Source of the DNA: Ferrimonas lipolytica
GTDB taxonomy: Bacteria; Pseudomonadota; Gammaproteobacteria; Enterobacterales; Shewanellaceae
Assembly: GCF_012295575.1 (NCBI RefSeq)
Contig: NZ_CP051180.1
Span: forward strand, 1,302,001 to 1,366,000
Length of the DNA: 64,000 bases
Direction of reading: 5' to 3'
In this document: positions 1 to 7,954 of the stretch, piece after piece
Layout: each line of letters opens with the position of its first letter
Numbering within the stretch: the first letter of the stretch is position 1
The notes under the pieces: model-generated
What the model was told of the DNA's origin: nothing
The model's input: the letters and a program-made list of their open reading frames with translations, nothing else
Database searches by the model: none
Translations under genes and position numbers: made by a program

Positions 1-351
1 CTCTTTACTGTGACCAAGCAGCGCAGCGATTTCGCTTGGCGCTACAATGGTGGCGTCGACAATTAACTGGTCGGCGCTAATGCCACGCTCTTGCAATGAC
101 TGCTGACAGACCAAAATAGTATCGACGTCGTACATCGGCAGAGCCTTGAAGGTAACAATGTGGTTTTTGCTGGCAACGGTTTCAGGTTGTTGGTTGGCCA
201 GCAGTTGGTAGACACCATCACCGACAAAGGCAGCGGCGCTAACCACGTCGTAACTGGCGTTTAATAGCAACAGATCCAGTCCTTCACGGCCACTGACACT
301 GCCATGGGGTGCGCGCTGAAATAACACCGTCAGTTGAGTTGAATTAGCCAA
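1..351 (-). CDS. tusC: TusC sulfur-relay subunit, 3' end cut by window edge
   Basis: Reverse-strand reading from a TTG codon at 349-351 gives 117 codons without a stop, running off the window. The product shows the DsrE/DsrF fold signature of TusC: an N-terminal APHGSVSGREGLD stretch, FVGDGVYQLL, and a TFKALPMYD segment followed by a Cys (V-C-Q-Q). TusC is about 119 residues in E. coli, so only the last few residues are missing. In the family, TusBCD passes persulfide sulfur from TusA to TusE for 2-thiouridine formation in tRNA wobble bases. The TTG start overlaps the tusD stop (TTGGCTAA), implying translational coupling. The start choice rests on frame and overlap, as no ATG is available. 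Confidence 0.85.
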   Translation of the reverse strand, partial: MANSTQLTVLFQRAPHGSVSGREGLDLLLLNASYDVVSAAAFVGDGVYQLLANQQPETVASKNHIVTFKALPMYDVDTILVCQQSLQERGISADQLIVDATIVAPSEIAALLGHSKE

Positions 352-733
352 ATTGCACCACCCGATCCGCGTCTGCAGCTGCGGTTACGTATTCACCTAA
401 ACCACCAAGGCTAAAAGGCGATGCCACATTACCGCCGCTGGCATCAATATCCGCTGCTGCTTGATCATCAACTACACCGCGCCGAAGCGCCGCAGACACA
501 CAGCAAACCAACTCAACCCCTTGCTGGTTAAGCTGCTGCCATGCACTACCCATGTTGAACTCATCGCTGGCGGGCGAGAGCAAGGCAGAAGCGTTGTGGA
601 TGCCGTCTTGATAAAAGAACACTTGCCGCAACTGGTGACCGGCAGCAATTGCTGCTTGGCAAAAACGCAGTGCCGAATAGGCATGCTGACTGCCATAGGC
701 TGGCCCGTTTACAAAAACTACAAATTGACTCAT
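344..733 (-). CDS. tusD: TusD sulfurtransferase subunit
   Basis: 129 residues, matching the usual TusD length. It starts with FVVFVNGPAYGSQHAYSALRF and carries the QVFFYQDGIHNA segment typical of DsrE-like TusD. The Cys pair in VELVCCVSAALRRGV contains the expected persulfide-carrying cysteine. It should form the TusBCD heterohexamer that relays sulfur to tRNA 2-thiouridine synthesis. It is first in a tusD-tusC(-tusB) operon reading left. yccA lies just upstream on the same strand, separated by a MITE; in E. coli yccA neighbours tusE, so the association is plausible. The ribosome site before the ATG is weak. Confidence 0.9.
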   Translation of the reverse strand: MSQFVVFVNGPAYGSQHAYSALRFCQAAIAAGHQLRQVFFYQDGIHNASALLSPASDEFNMGSAWQQLNQQGVELVCCVSAALRRGVVDDQAAADIDASGGNVASPFSLGGLGEYVTAAADADRVVQFG

Positions 734-911
734 TGAGATTCAAAACCGGTAAAACATAAATATGTTGTTGGTACCACATATGGCGGCCAACTCTACTGCC
801 ACAAATGTAGCTTAAGTGGCTATGTGGCCATGCCAACGGGGCCGCAATAAGGCTGGTAACAGTACTTATTACGCTCGTCTTCAACAACTAATGTTGGATA
901 GACATAAAAAG

Positions 912-1190
912 GGCTGTGTCGTAGTTAGCTGTTGAAATTTATCTTAAGCCTTCGGCTTCACCGATTTCGGTGCTTTTAGGGGAGGATGTCGCGGTGGCGA
1001 CGGCATCCCAAGGGGAGCTTCGCCCCCTTTGGAATCCCCCTTGCCTTAGGTCGCAGTCCAAAACGCTTCGCTGAACGGCTCTAATGCGGCAGAAGATCAA
1101 TAGCGGTAGTGCTTTACCCTTGGTATCGCGACTCGCCTAGCCAGTGCTTTAACAGCACTGGAAAGAACAACACTTAATTGGTACACAGCC
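912..1190 (-). mobile_element. MITE-like repeat, copy 1
   Basis: 279 bp with ends GGCTGTGT and ACACAGCC. Inside the ends lie a TAAGTGTTG-type inner repeat, AAGCCTTCGGCTT, and a GGGGGCGAAGCTCCCCC-like hairpin shared with nine other copies. Orientation is reversed relative to the copy at 46420. Flanks are ATAAAAAG on the left and TAAAAAAG on the right, an imperfect target duplication that lies in the T-tract of the yccA terminator. No coding capacity is conserved between copies. Confidence 0.85.
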
Positions 1191-1191
1191 T

Positions 1192-1215
1192 AAAAAAGGC
1201 CCCTAATGGGGCCTT
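1192..1215 (-). terminator. Intrinsic terminator of yccA
   Basis: AAGGCCCC-TAAT-GGGGCCTT stem-loop; on the minus strand it is followed by TTTTTT. It lies 22 bases past the yccA stop and directly abuts MITE copy 1. Confidence 0.85.
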
Positions 1216-1237
1216 ATTGTACCTGATTTTTCAGGTC

Positions 1238-1894
1238 TTAGTCGTCGCCACCCATGCCAAGAATGCTCAGCAAGCTAACGAAGATGTTGTAGATAGAAAC
1301 AAACAGGGTAACGGTTGCGTTGATGTAGTTACGCTCACCACCGTGAATGATGGCACTGGTTTGCATCAAAATGGCTCCAGAGGAGAACAGGATGAACATA
1401 CCGCTCATTGCCATGCTCAGTGCTGGAATGTTCAGGAACAGGTTAGCGATGAACATTGCGATGATCACCCAGAAACCAGCCTGCATCATGCCGCCCATGA
1501 ACGACATGTCTTTGCCGGTCATCAATACGTAACCAGATAAGCCAAAGAACACCAACGCGGTGCCGCCAAAGGCCATCATGATAACGTCGCCCATGCCGGC
1601 ACCTAAGTACATGCTCAGGATTGGACCTAAGGTGTAACCCATAAATCCAGTAAGAGCGAATACCGCTGGAATACCGGCCGCGCTGTCTTGAGTTTTAGCT
1701 ACTAAAAAGAGTAAACCGTAAAAACCAACCAGGGTGATGATCAAACCTGGGTGAGGTAGGTTTAATGCCATGGCGGTACCAGCAACAACAGCAGCAAACA
1801 GCAGTGTCATTGACAGCAGCATGTAGGTGTTACGCAATACACGGTTAATTTCGACCCCTTGGGTCTGAGCCGTTTCAAAACGACGGGTTTCCAT
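1238..1894 (-). CDS. yccA: YccA, Bax inhibitor-1 family membrane protein
   Basis: 218 residues with seven predicted transmembrane segments (TM1 about residues 25-45), matching the E. coli YccA/Bax inhibitor-1 family in length and layout. Recognisable are the LLSMTLLFAAVVAGTAMAL start, a Gly/Met-rich middle (LGAGMGDVIMMAFGGT) and the C-terminal NYINATVTLFVSIYNIFVSLL region. E. coli YccA is an inner-membrane substrate and modulator of the FtsH protease; a similar role here is inferred from homology. An AGGAG-type site lies upstream of the ATG. The gene has its own terminator. Confidence 0.92.
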   Translation of the reverse strand: METRRFETAQTQGVEINRVLRNTYMLLSMTLLFAAVVAGTAMALNLPHPGLIITLVGFYGLLFLVAKTQDSAAGIPAVFALTGFMGYTLGPILSMYLGAGMGDVIMMAFGGTALVFFGLSGYVLMTGKDMSFMGGMMQAGFWVIIAMFIANLFLNIPALSMAMSGMFILFSSGAILMQTSAIIHGGERNYINATVTLFVSIYNIFVSLLSILGMGGDD

Positions 1895-2102
1895 AAATAC
1901 TCGCTCCTAAGACGTTAGCGTAAAAATTTGATTCACTGCGTTAGACTATCGCAGTTTCGCTTAGTTTCATCAACATTGTGCTTGTAACAACGGATTTATC
2001 TTAGTTTAGCTGCTGGACTGGTTAAATCCGCAGCAAACGGCGCAAGAGTATTGAATTGCCTCTTTACAGTAGCGCAGTGGATCTCTATAGTTCGTTTCCG
2101 CC

Positions 2103-2193
2103 GGAGGGATGGCAGAGTGGTCGAATGCACCGGTCTTGAAAACCGGCAGGGGTTTATAGCTCCTCTAGGGTTCAAATCCCTATCCCTCCGCCA
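2103..2193 (+). tRNA. tRNA-Ser(TGA)
   Basis: 91 nt including an encoded CCA. The acceptor stem is GGAGGGA/TCCCTCC with discriminator G, the anticodon loop CTTGAAA has TGA at 2137-2139, and there is a long class II variable arm. It is identical to the copy at 25783 and differs at one variable-arm base from the copy at 26974. Confidence 0.97.
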
Positions 2194-2203
2194 TATTTAG
2201 GCG

Positions 2204-2239
2204 AACCCGCTAACTTAGCAATAAGTTAGCGGGTTTTGT
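2204..2239 (+). terminator. Terminator after tRNA-Ser
   Basis: AACCCGCTAACTTA-GCAA-TAAGTTAGCGGGTT hairpin followed by TTGTC. The same stem type follows the tRNA-Ser pair at 27167. Confidence 0.85.
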
Positions 2240-2274
2240 CGTTCTAGGGGTAATAGCCTTAAGCGATTTTAGTT

Positions 2275-2545
2275 AACTGTGTCGTAATTCGCTGTTTAGG
2301 TTTGCCATAGGCACGGCTAGTTAATCTGTTTTAGCTAAGCAAGATGGCGTGGCGACGGTATCCAAAGGGAAGCCTTGCCCCTTTTAAAAGTCCCCCTTTG
2401 CCTTAGGTTGCAGCCCCAAACGCTTCGCTGGACTGCTCCAATGCGGCAGAAGATCAATAGCGATAGTGCTTAACCCCTGTATCAGAACTGTCTAGCCGGT
2501 GCCTTGACCGAATTGATTAGCTAAACACTTAGTCGATACACAGCC
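2275..2545 (-). mobile_element. MITE-like repeat, copy 2 (degraded left end)
   Basis: 271 bp aligned along its length to the other copies in reverse orientation. The left end is altered to AACTGTGTCG while the right end ACACAGCC is intact. No clear target duplication remains, so this looks like an older copy. It occupies most of the gap between tRNA-Ser and the pst promoter. Confidence 0.75.
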
Positions 2546-2730
2546 TCAATTGGTCACGACATTAGCCGACAATATTGAGTTAGGTTCAACCAAAATGAAA
2601 CGGAAAACTTGGTTAAGTAACTAATTTTATTAATTTAAATTATATTATCCTATGTTTTTTCTCATTGTTCCCCAGCTGGGATAAATCGATTTCTGCTGTC
2701 AAAATGCGAACTGTTAGTGTTTGCTATTTA

Positions 2731-2748
2731 ACGTCATAAAACTGCAAT
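2731..2748 (+). promoter_or_regulatory. Pho box upstream of pstS
   Basis: The 18-mer ACGTCATAAAACTGCAAT contains GTCATAAAACTG, identical to the core of the E. coli PhoB box (CTGTCATAAAACTGTCAC). It ends 67 bases before the pstS GTG. A further CTGTCA and a CTGTTA half-site lie at 2696-2716. PhoB control of the operon is inferred. Confidence 0.7.
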
Positions 2749-2815
2749 TTTGCTGTGGTCTATTAGGTTCCGTGGTTCGGATTCTCTCTATAAACCCAGT
2801 CAACAGGAGGTTGAT

Positions 2816-3856
2816 GTGAACATTAAAGCGCTAATTGCTACGACAACCGTAGCGCTTTCGGTAGCTTCAAGTGGGCCTGCAAGTGCCGCATCTCGTGATT
2901 ACATTAGCATCGTCGGTTCTTCAACGGTGTTCCCATTCGCAACGGTGGTTGCTGAGAGATTCGGCCGAACAACCGCCTTTGCCGTTCCAAAGATTGAATC
3001 GACCGGATCTGGCGGCGGTTTAAAGCTTTTCTGTGCTGGCATCGGTGACAAAACACCAGATATTACTAATGCCTCACGCAAGATTAAGGCCTCTGAAGTT
3101 GAGCTTTGTGCCAAAAATGGGGTTAACGACATCGTTGAGATCAAGATTGGTTACGATGGTATCGTCTTGGCTAACTCTAAGAAGGCGCAGCAGTTTCAAC
3201 TTTCGTTGCGCGATGTCTATAACGGCGTTGCCAAGATGGTTCCTGATGCGAACGGCAACCTCATCGAAAACCCTTACCAAACATGGCAGCAAGTAAATCC
3301 AGCGCTACCTAACATCAAGATTGAAGTATTAGGTCCGCCACCCACCTCTGGCACCCGTGACGCATTTGCCGAATTGGCGTTAGAGGGCGGCTGTAAAACC
3401 TACCCAGAGATCAAAGCACTTAAGAAAACCGATAAGCAAAAGTACAAAGCCGTTTGCCGCTCTGTGCGTGAAGATGGTGGCTACATCGAAGCTGGCGAAA
3501 ACGATAACCTGATTGTGCAAAAGCTGGCTGCAAACCCCAATGCAGTCGGGGTATTTGGTTTCTCCTTCCTTGAAGAGAATGCCGACAAAGTACAGCCTTC
3601 AATCATCAAGGGGATAGCACCTACCTTTGACAGTATCGGTTCCGGAGAGTATCCGATCTCTCGTTCTTTATTCTTCTACGTTAAAGAAGACCACAAAGAT
3701 ACCGTTCCTGGGCTGCAAGAGTACGTCGATGCGTTCACTTCCAAGAAAGCGATTGGTGATGAGGGTTACCTAACCGACCGTGGGCTGATTCCACTGGCTG
3801 CAGATGAGTGGAAGCTGGTGCGTTCGGCTGGCAAAAGCTTGACCCCAAACCTGTAA
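2816..3856 (+). CDS. pstS: Phosphate ABC transporter periplasmic binding protein PstS
   Basis: 346 residues from a GTG at 2816, chosen because CAGGAGG lies 6-12 bases upstream and the product then begins with a clean signal peptide (MNIKALIATTTVALSVASSGPASA). The mature protein starts ISIVGSSTVFPFA, with the phosphate-binding SSTVFP and STGSGGG loops and a later PPPTSGTRDAF loop, all typical of PstS. It binds periplasmic phosphate and delivers it to PstCA. It is the first gene of pstSCAB, behind a Pho box. An upstream extension is open to 2750 but lacks a ribosome site. No phoU or phoBR genes are in the window. Confidence 0.93.
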   Translation: MNIKALIATTTVALSVASSGPASAASRDYISIVGSSTVFPFATVVAERFGRTTAFAVPKIESTGSGGGLKLFCAGIGDKTPDITNASRKIKASEVELCAKNGVNDIVEIKIGYDGIVLANSKKAQQFQLSLRDVYNGVAKMVPDANGNLIENPYQTWQQVNPALPNIKIEVLGPPPTSGTRDAFAELALEGGCKTYPEIKALKKTDKQKYKAVCRSVREDGGYIEAGENDNLIVQKLAANPNAVGVFGFSFLEENADKVQPSIIKGIAPTFDSIGSGEYPISRSLFFYVKEDHKDTVPGLQEYVDAFTSKKAIGDEGYLTDRGLIPLAADEWKLVRSAGKSLTPNL

Positions 3857-3891
3857 CGGCTGCTAGCTAAACCAGCAGTTGTTTAGGATAC

Positions 3892-3917
3892 GGGACGGCT
3901 ACTTCGGTAGTCGTCCC
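3892..3917 (+). promoter_or_regulatory. UUCG-capped hairpin between pstS and pstC
   Basis: GGGACGGCTAC-TTCG-GTAGTCGTCCC forms an 11-bp stem (one G-T pair) with the very stable UUCG loop and no T-tract. Such intercistronic hairpins commonly protect the upstream message from 3' decay, which would raise PstS over the permease. This role is inferred. Confidence 0.65.
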
Positions 3918-3936
3918 ATGACTAGTCTGAGGTTTT

Positions 3937-5316
3937 ATGAATTCATTGCTTCTAGTCATATTGGTATGTATTTCCGTATGTGCATACGTGATCGCCAGCA
4001 AGCGCGCCCAGCAACTAGCCAGCGCCAATGGCGGTCTTCGATACCTCCATTCCCGGCCTAGCTATTACGGCATGCTCGCGGCCATTGTCACAGCGCTCCC
4101 GGCGCTGCTCATACTGTTTGTCTGGAGCATCTCTTCAGCGAGTATTATTCAGTCACTGGTGATGGCGGGCGTTCCTGATTCGGTGCTCAGCGATGGAACC
4201 AACCACTCACTCATCTATAGCCAGATCCAACATGTTGCCAGTGGCATCAAGGTGACCGACCACGCTTGGCTAATCAACGCGTCGGCGCATTATCAACATC
4301 TGCTCGCTTTAGGTGACAACATCAAATTTGCCGCCTTAATTGCACTCGCCGTAGCGGGGCTCATTTTCGGCTGGAAGCTGGTGGGACCGAAGTTACGGGC
4401 TCGGCCCCACGTAGAAAGCGTTATGCGCGGGTTCCTACTGATCTGTTCAATTTTGGCGATCCTCACCACCTTCGGCATCGTTCTTTCGGTGTTATTTGAA
4501 GCGATCCGCTTTTTCAATATTATTCCGCTGACGGACTTTCTATTTGGCTTGCAGTGGTCGCCACAAGTGGCATTGCGAGCTGACCAACAGGGTGCCAGCG
4601 GCGCATTCGGCTTTATTCCACTATTGACCGGAACGCTGATGATTTCATTCATCGCGATGTCCATTGCGGCACCGATTGGGCTGATGAGTGCAATTTACCT
4701 AGCGGAATACGCGTCGCCCCGAGTGCGGAGCATCTGTAAACCGCTGCTAGAGGTGTTAGCTGGGATCCCAACCGTTGTTTACGGCTTTTTCGCTGCTTTG
4801 GTGGTTGCCCCGCTAATCCGCGATAGTGCCACCGCCATTGGCATCGAATCGGTGTCGTCAGAGAGTGCGTTGGCCGCCGGCTTGATTATGGGGGTAATGA
4901 TCATCCCGTTCGTTTCGTCACTATCTGATGACGTTATCACCGCTGTACCGCAGTCGCTGCGAGACGGGGCTCTGAGCTTAGGAGCAACACGCTCAGAAAC
5001 CATTAAGAGCGTGGTGCTACCGGCGGCGTTGCCCGGTGTTGTCGGTGGCTTGTTGCTCGCCGTGTCCCGTGCTATTGGCGAAACCATGATTGTGGTGATG
5101 GCTGCAGGCTTGTCGGCCAATCTTACTGCTAACCCATTTGAGTCGGTCACTACCATCACCGTGCAAATTGTCACCTTGCTAATTGGCGATCAGGAGTTTG
5201 ATAGCCCTAAAACTTTGGCGGCGTTTGCTCTGGGTTTATCGCTATTTGTGGTGACGTTGGCTCTGAATTTTGTGGCATTGCGCATCGTCAAAAAGTATCG
5301 AGAACAATATGACTGA
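3937..5316 (+). CDS. pstC: Phosphate ABC transporter permease PstC
   Basis: 459 residues, much longer than E. coli PstC (319). An N-terminal membrane anchor region of about 150 residues precedes the usual six-helix permease core. The core has the ABC-permease EAA loop (SLRDGALSLGATRSETIKSVVLPAALPG) and then SRAIGETMIVVMAAG, both diagnostic of PstC. With PstA it forms the inner-membrane phosphate channel. The start is the ATG at 3937 after the hairpin; its ribosome site is weak. The stop overlaps the pstA start by 8 bases (ATGACTGA). Confidence 0.92.
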   Translation: MNSLLLVILVCISVCAYVIASKRAQQLASANGGLRYLHSRPSYYGMLAAIVTALPALLILFVWSISSASIIQSLVMAGVPDSVLSDGTNHSLIYSQIQHVASGIKVTDHAWLINASAHYQHLLALGDNIKFAALIALAVAGLIFGWKLVGPKLRARPHVESVMRGFLLICSILAILTTFGIVLSVLFEAIRFFNIIPLTDFLFGLQWSPQVALRADQQGASGAFGFIPLLTGTLMISFIAMSIAAPIGLMSAIYLAEYASPRVRSICKPLLEVLAGIPTVVYGFFAALVVAPLIRDSATAIGIESVSSESALAAGLIMGVMIIPFVSSLSDDVITAVPQSLRDGALSLGATRSETIKSVVLPAALPGVVGGLLLAVSRAIGETMIVVMAAGLSANLTANPFESVTTITVQIVTLLIGDQEFDSPKTLAAFALGLSLFVVTLALNFVALRIVKKYREQYD

Positions 5317-6610
5317 TATTTTGAACCAAATAGCCAAGACCAAGCAGCAAAAGGTTCGTGCTTCACTGGCTAAGCGAAAAGCGCAAGAGAGTCGATTTCG
5401 TTACTACGGCATTATCTCTATCAGCGCCGCGATCCTGTTTCTAGTGGTGTTATTAAGCGCTATCGTTTCGCAGGGATACACTGCGTTCTACACCACCGAG
5501 ATAAAATTAGACATCTCGTTAGATAAAGAGACGCTGGATCTTGCTGAGGGAGAACTAACTCAACAGGCATTGTTCCAAGCTGATTACAGTAGGGTGTTAA
5601 GAGAGGCGATAAAACAGGAGATCGCAATCTCAGGCCGTAAAGAGCGCAAGGCACTGTATTCGTTTATCTCAACTGGGGCTGAATATGACTTGCGTGACAT
5701 GGTGGTTGCACAGCCTTCCTTGCTAGGCCAAAACCTCAGTTATTGGGCCCAAGCTGGCGATCTGTTTAACCAATATAACAAAGGTAATGTTGATGCCAGC
5801 GTCGAAGAGGGCTCTCGTTCATTCAAAAACCAACAGATTGGTTGGTACAAACAGTTGGCTAACGAGGGACGGGTGCGTACGGTCTTTAACCGTAACTTCT
5901 TCACTAATGGTGATAGTCGTGATGCTGAATTAGCTGGGATCTGGGGTGCCACTGTAGGCTCTTTCTACACTCTGTTGGTCTGTTTCTTAATAAGCTTTCC
6001 TATCGGCGTTGCTGCGGCAACTTATTTGGAAGAGTTTGCGCCGAAGAATAAGTGGACCGAAATGATCGAGATAAACATCAACAATCTTGCAGCAGTGCCC
6101 TCGATTGTCTTTGGTCTATTGGGGTTGGCAATCTTCCTGAACTTGGCTGATTTGCCACGCTCAGCCCCATTGGTTGGTGGATTGGTACTGTCGTTGATGA
6201 CCTTGCCAACGATTATCATCTCGTCACGGGCGGCAATTAAAGCGGTACCGCCATCAATCAAGGACGCCGCTTTAGGGGTTGGTGCGTCGAAGGTACAGTC
6301 GGTTACACACCATGTGTTACCGGTGGCGATGCCGGGCATGCTCACCGGTACTATTATCGGAATGGCACAGGCACTGGGTGAAACCGCACCGCTAATTATG
6401 ATCGGTATGGTGGCCTTTATCGTCGATGTACCGCAGGGGCCACTCGACGCTGCTACCGCATTGCCAGTGCAGATCTACCTATGGGCAGAAAACCCAGAAA
6501 AAGGATTTGCAGAGAATACGTCGGCGGCAATTATGGTATTGCTGGCGTTCCTTGCCTTTATGAATACTTGTGCGGTGCTGCTGCGCAAACGCTTAGAGCG
6601 TCGTTGGTAG
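5309..6610 (+). CDS. pstA: Phosphate ABC transporter permease PstA
   Basis: 433 residues from the ATG at 5309, which overlaps the pstC end; an upstream TTG is open but lies deep in pstC. One early transmembrane helix (about 30-55) is followed by a periplasmic insert of roughly 150 polar residues, then the permease core. The core has the EAA loop SIKDAALGVGASKVQSVTHHVLPVAMPG and ALGETAPLIMIG, the PstA signature. E. coli PstA is 296 residues, so the insert is a lineage extension. It pairs with PstC in the phosphate transporter. Confidence 0.92.
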   Translation: MTDILNQIAKTKQQKVRASLAKRKAQESRFRYYGIISISAAILFLVVLLSAIVSQGYTAFYTTEIKLDISLDKETLDLAEGELTQQALFQADYSRVLREAIKQEIAISGRKERKALYSFISTGAEYDLRDMVVAQPSLLGQNLSYWAQAGDLFNQYNKGNVDASVEEGSRSFKNQQIGWYKQLANEGRVRTVFNRNFFTNGDSRDAELAGIWGATVGSFYTLLVCFLISFPIGVAAATYLEEFAPKNKWTEMIEININNLAAVPSIVFGLLGLAIFLNLADLPRSAPLVGGLVLSLMTLPTIIISSRAAIKAVPPSIKDAALGVGASKVQSVTHHVLPVAMPGMLTGTIIGMAQALGETAPLIMIGMVAFIVDVPQGPLDAATALPVQIYLWAENPEKGFAENTSAAIMVLLAFLAFMNTCAVLLRKRLERRW

Positions 6611-6622
6611 GAGTTATTGTTT

Positions 6623-7501
6623 ATGAGTGAAATTATTCGAGCGATGCCGAGCCCAATAATGGCTAAGGTAAAGCCTAAGTCGTCAGTACACCATCGCACC
6701 GATGAGTCACGGTTGACCGTTGGTGTGCCGTTTATTGAAAACCCGCGAATGGCGGTGCGAGACGTCAATGTGTTTTACGACAATGGAGTAAAACAGGCGA
6801 TCAATCACGTCAGTCTGGATATCGGTGAGCGTGAAGTATTGGCAATGATTGGTCCGTCAGGCTGTGGTAAGTCAACCCTGTTGCGCTGTTTGAACCGGAT
6901 GAATGACACCGTTGACGGCTGTCGGGTCACAGGGTCAATTACTCTTGATGGCAAAGATATCTATAGCAAAGAGCAGGAGATTGTCGAGCTGCGCTCGCAA
7001 GTCGGCATGGTGTTCCAGCGCCCCAACCCATTTCCGAAGTCTATCCGCGACAACATCACCTACGGGCCTAAGCTGCACGGATTGGTGGAGGCGAGGGCAG
7101 ATCTTGATCTACTGGTGGAGCAGTCATTAACCAAAGCGGGATTGTGGAACGAGGTAAAAGATAGGTTAGATACACCGGCCACCGGCCTTTCAGGTGGTCA
7201 GCAGCAGCGTTTGTGTATCGCCCGTACCATCGCGATTAGCCCCGAGGTTATTCTTATGGATGAGCCCTGCTCGGCGTTGGATCCCATTGCAACTGAGGTT
7301 ATTGAAGAGTTGATTTACGACTTGAAACAGCAGTTCAGTATAGTGATGGTTACCCATTCGATGCAGCAAGCGCTGCGGGTGTCGGATCGAACCGCGTATT
7401 TCCATTTGGGTGATTTGATCGAGGTGAACTCAACCCAAGAGGTGTTCCACAACCCTAAACATCGTTTGACAACCGATTACATCAGCGGTCGTTTTGGCTA
7501 G
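6623..7501 (+). CDS. pstB: Phosphate ABC transporter ATPase PstB
   Basis: 292 residues from the ATG at 6623, with TAGGAG ten bases upstream; a TTG two codons earlier is less likely. Walker [10 protein letters not shown] is at 77-85, the signature LSGGQQQR at 189-196 and Walker [11 protein letters not shown] at 211-220, with a switch His in VTHSMQQA. The NRMND and [13 protein letters not shown] segments are PstB-specific. An N-terminal extension of about 40 residues precedes the usual start. It drives phosphate import by PstSCA. A terminator follows at 7536. Confidence 0.95.
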   Translation: MSEIIRAMPSPIMAKVKPKSSVHHRTDESRLTVGVPFIENPRMAVRDVNVFYDNGVKQAINHVSLDIGEREVLAMIGPSGCGKSTLLRCLNRMNDTVDGCRVTGSITLDGKDIYSKEQEIVELRSQVGMVFQRPNPFPKSIRDNITYGPKLHGLVEARADLDLLVEQSLTKAGLWNEVKDRLDTPATGLSGGQQQRLCIARTIAISPEVILMDEPCSALDPIATEVIEELIYDLKQQFSIVMVTHSMQQALRVSDRTAYFHLGDLIEVNSTQEVFHNPKHRLTTDYISGRFG

Positions 7502-7535
7502 CGTTTATCTGCAACAAGGTGTTGATATTGATATC

Positions 7536-7565
7536 CAAGCCAATTGCAATGCAATTGGCTTTTTG
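7536..7565 (+). terminator. Terminator of the pst operon
   Basis: GCCAATTGC-AAT-GCAATTGGC stem (9 bp) followed by TTTTTG, 35 bases after the pstB stop. Confidence 0.85.
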
Positions 7566-7954
7566 ATCGCTATCATTGCCAACATTGCTGCACCAAACCG
7601 ATGGGGCTAACTCTGGTTACGGCTCATTACTGTGGGCAGTGCAGCTACTTGGTGCCTCTTGGGTGAAACGGTTTACTCAATCATTGCTGTAACTCTGAAC
7701 TTGGCTGGGAAACACCATGAAATAGCGCCATCAGAACTGGTAATAAATAAGTTGTTGGTGATTTAATTTATATTAATCAGTGTCTTGAGTTTTTTGTTTA
7801 AAATTTAACTCTATTTAAGAAAAGCAAAAAGCTTCGTTGTGGTAGAGCAAATATTGGAGCTACAGTTAAGTTTTGCTCACCTACTCCTTTGGGGGTATAT
7901 GGTGCTAAAGTCAGCCCGCTTAGTATGCCTCACATACTAACAACGGAGATGATC
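7566..7954 (+). promoter_or_regulatory. nrfA upstream region
   Basis: About 390 bases without a supported gene. The only structured element is an AT-rich imperfect palindrome at 7759-7779 (TGATTTAATTTATATTAATCA). I find no convincing FNR (TTGAT-N4-ATCAA) or CRP site, so which regulator acts here is unresolved. CAACGGAG at 7941-7948 is the ribosome site. Confidence 0.35.

Noticed and set aside
1178-1540. 120-codon plus-strand frame opposite yccA
   Set aside because: Shadow of the highly conserved yccA gene and MITE end.
7682-7698. TGCTGTAACT as a Ter site
   Set aside because: Two mismatches within the essential core.
7502-7954. FNR- or NarP-type binding site for nrfA
   Set aside because: TTGATATTGATATC at about 7522 resembles one FNR half, but the second half fails and it is over 400 bases from the gene.
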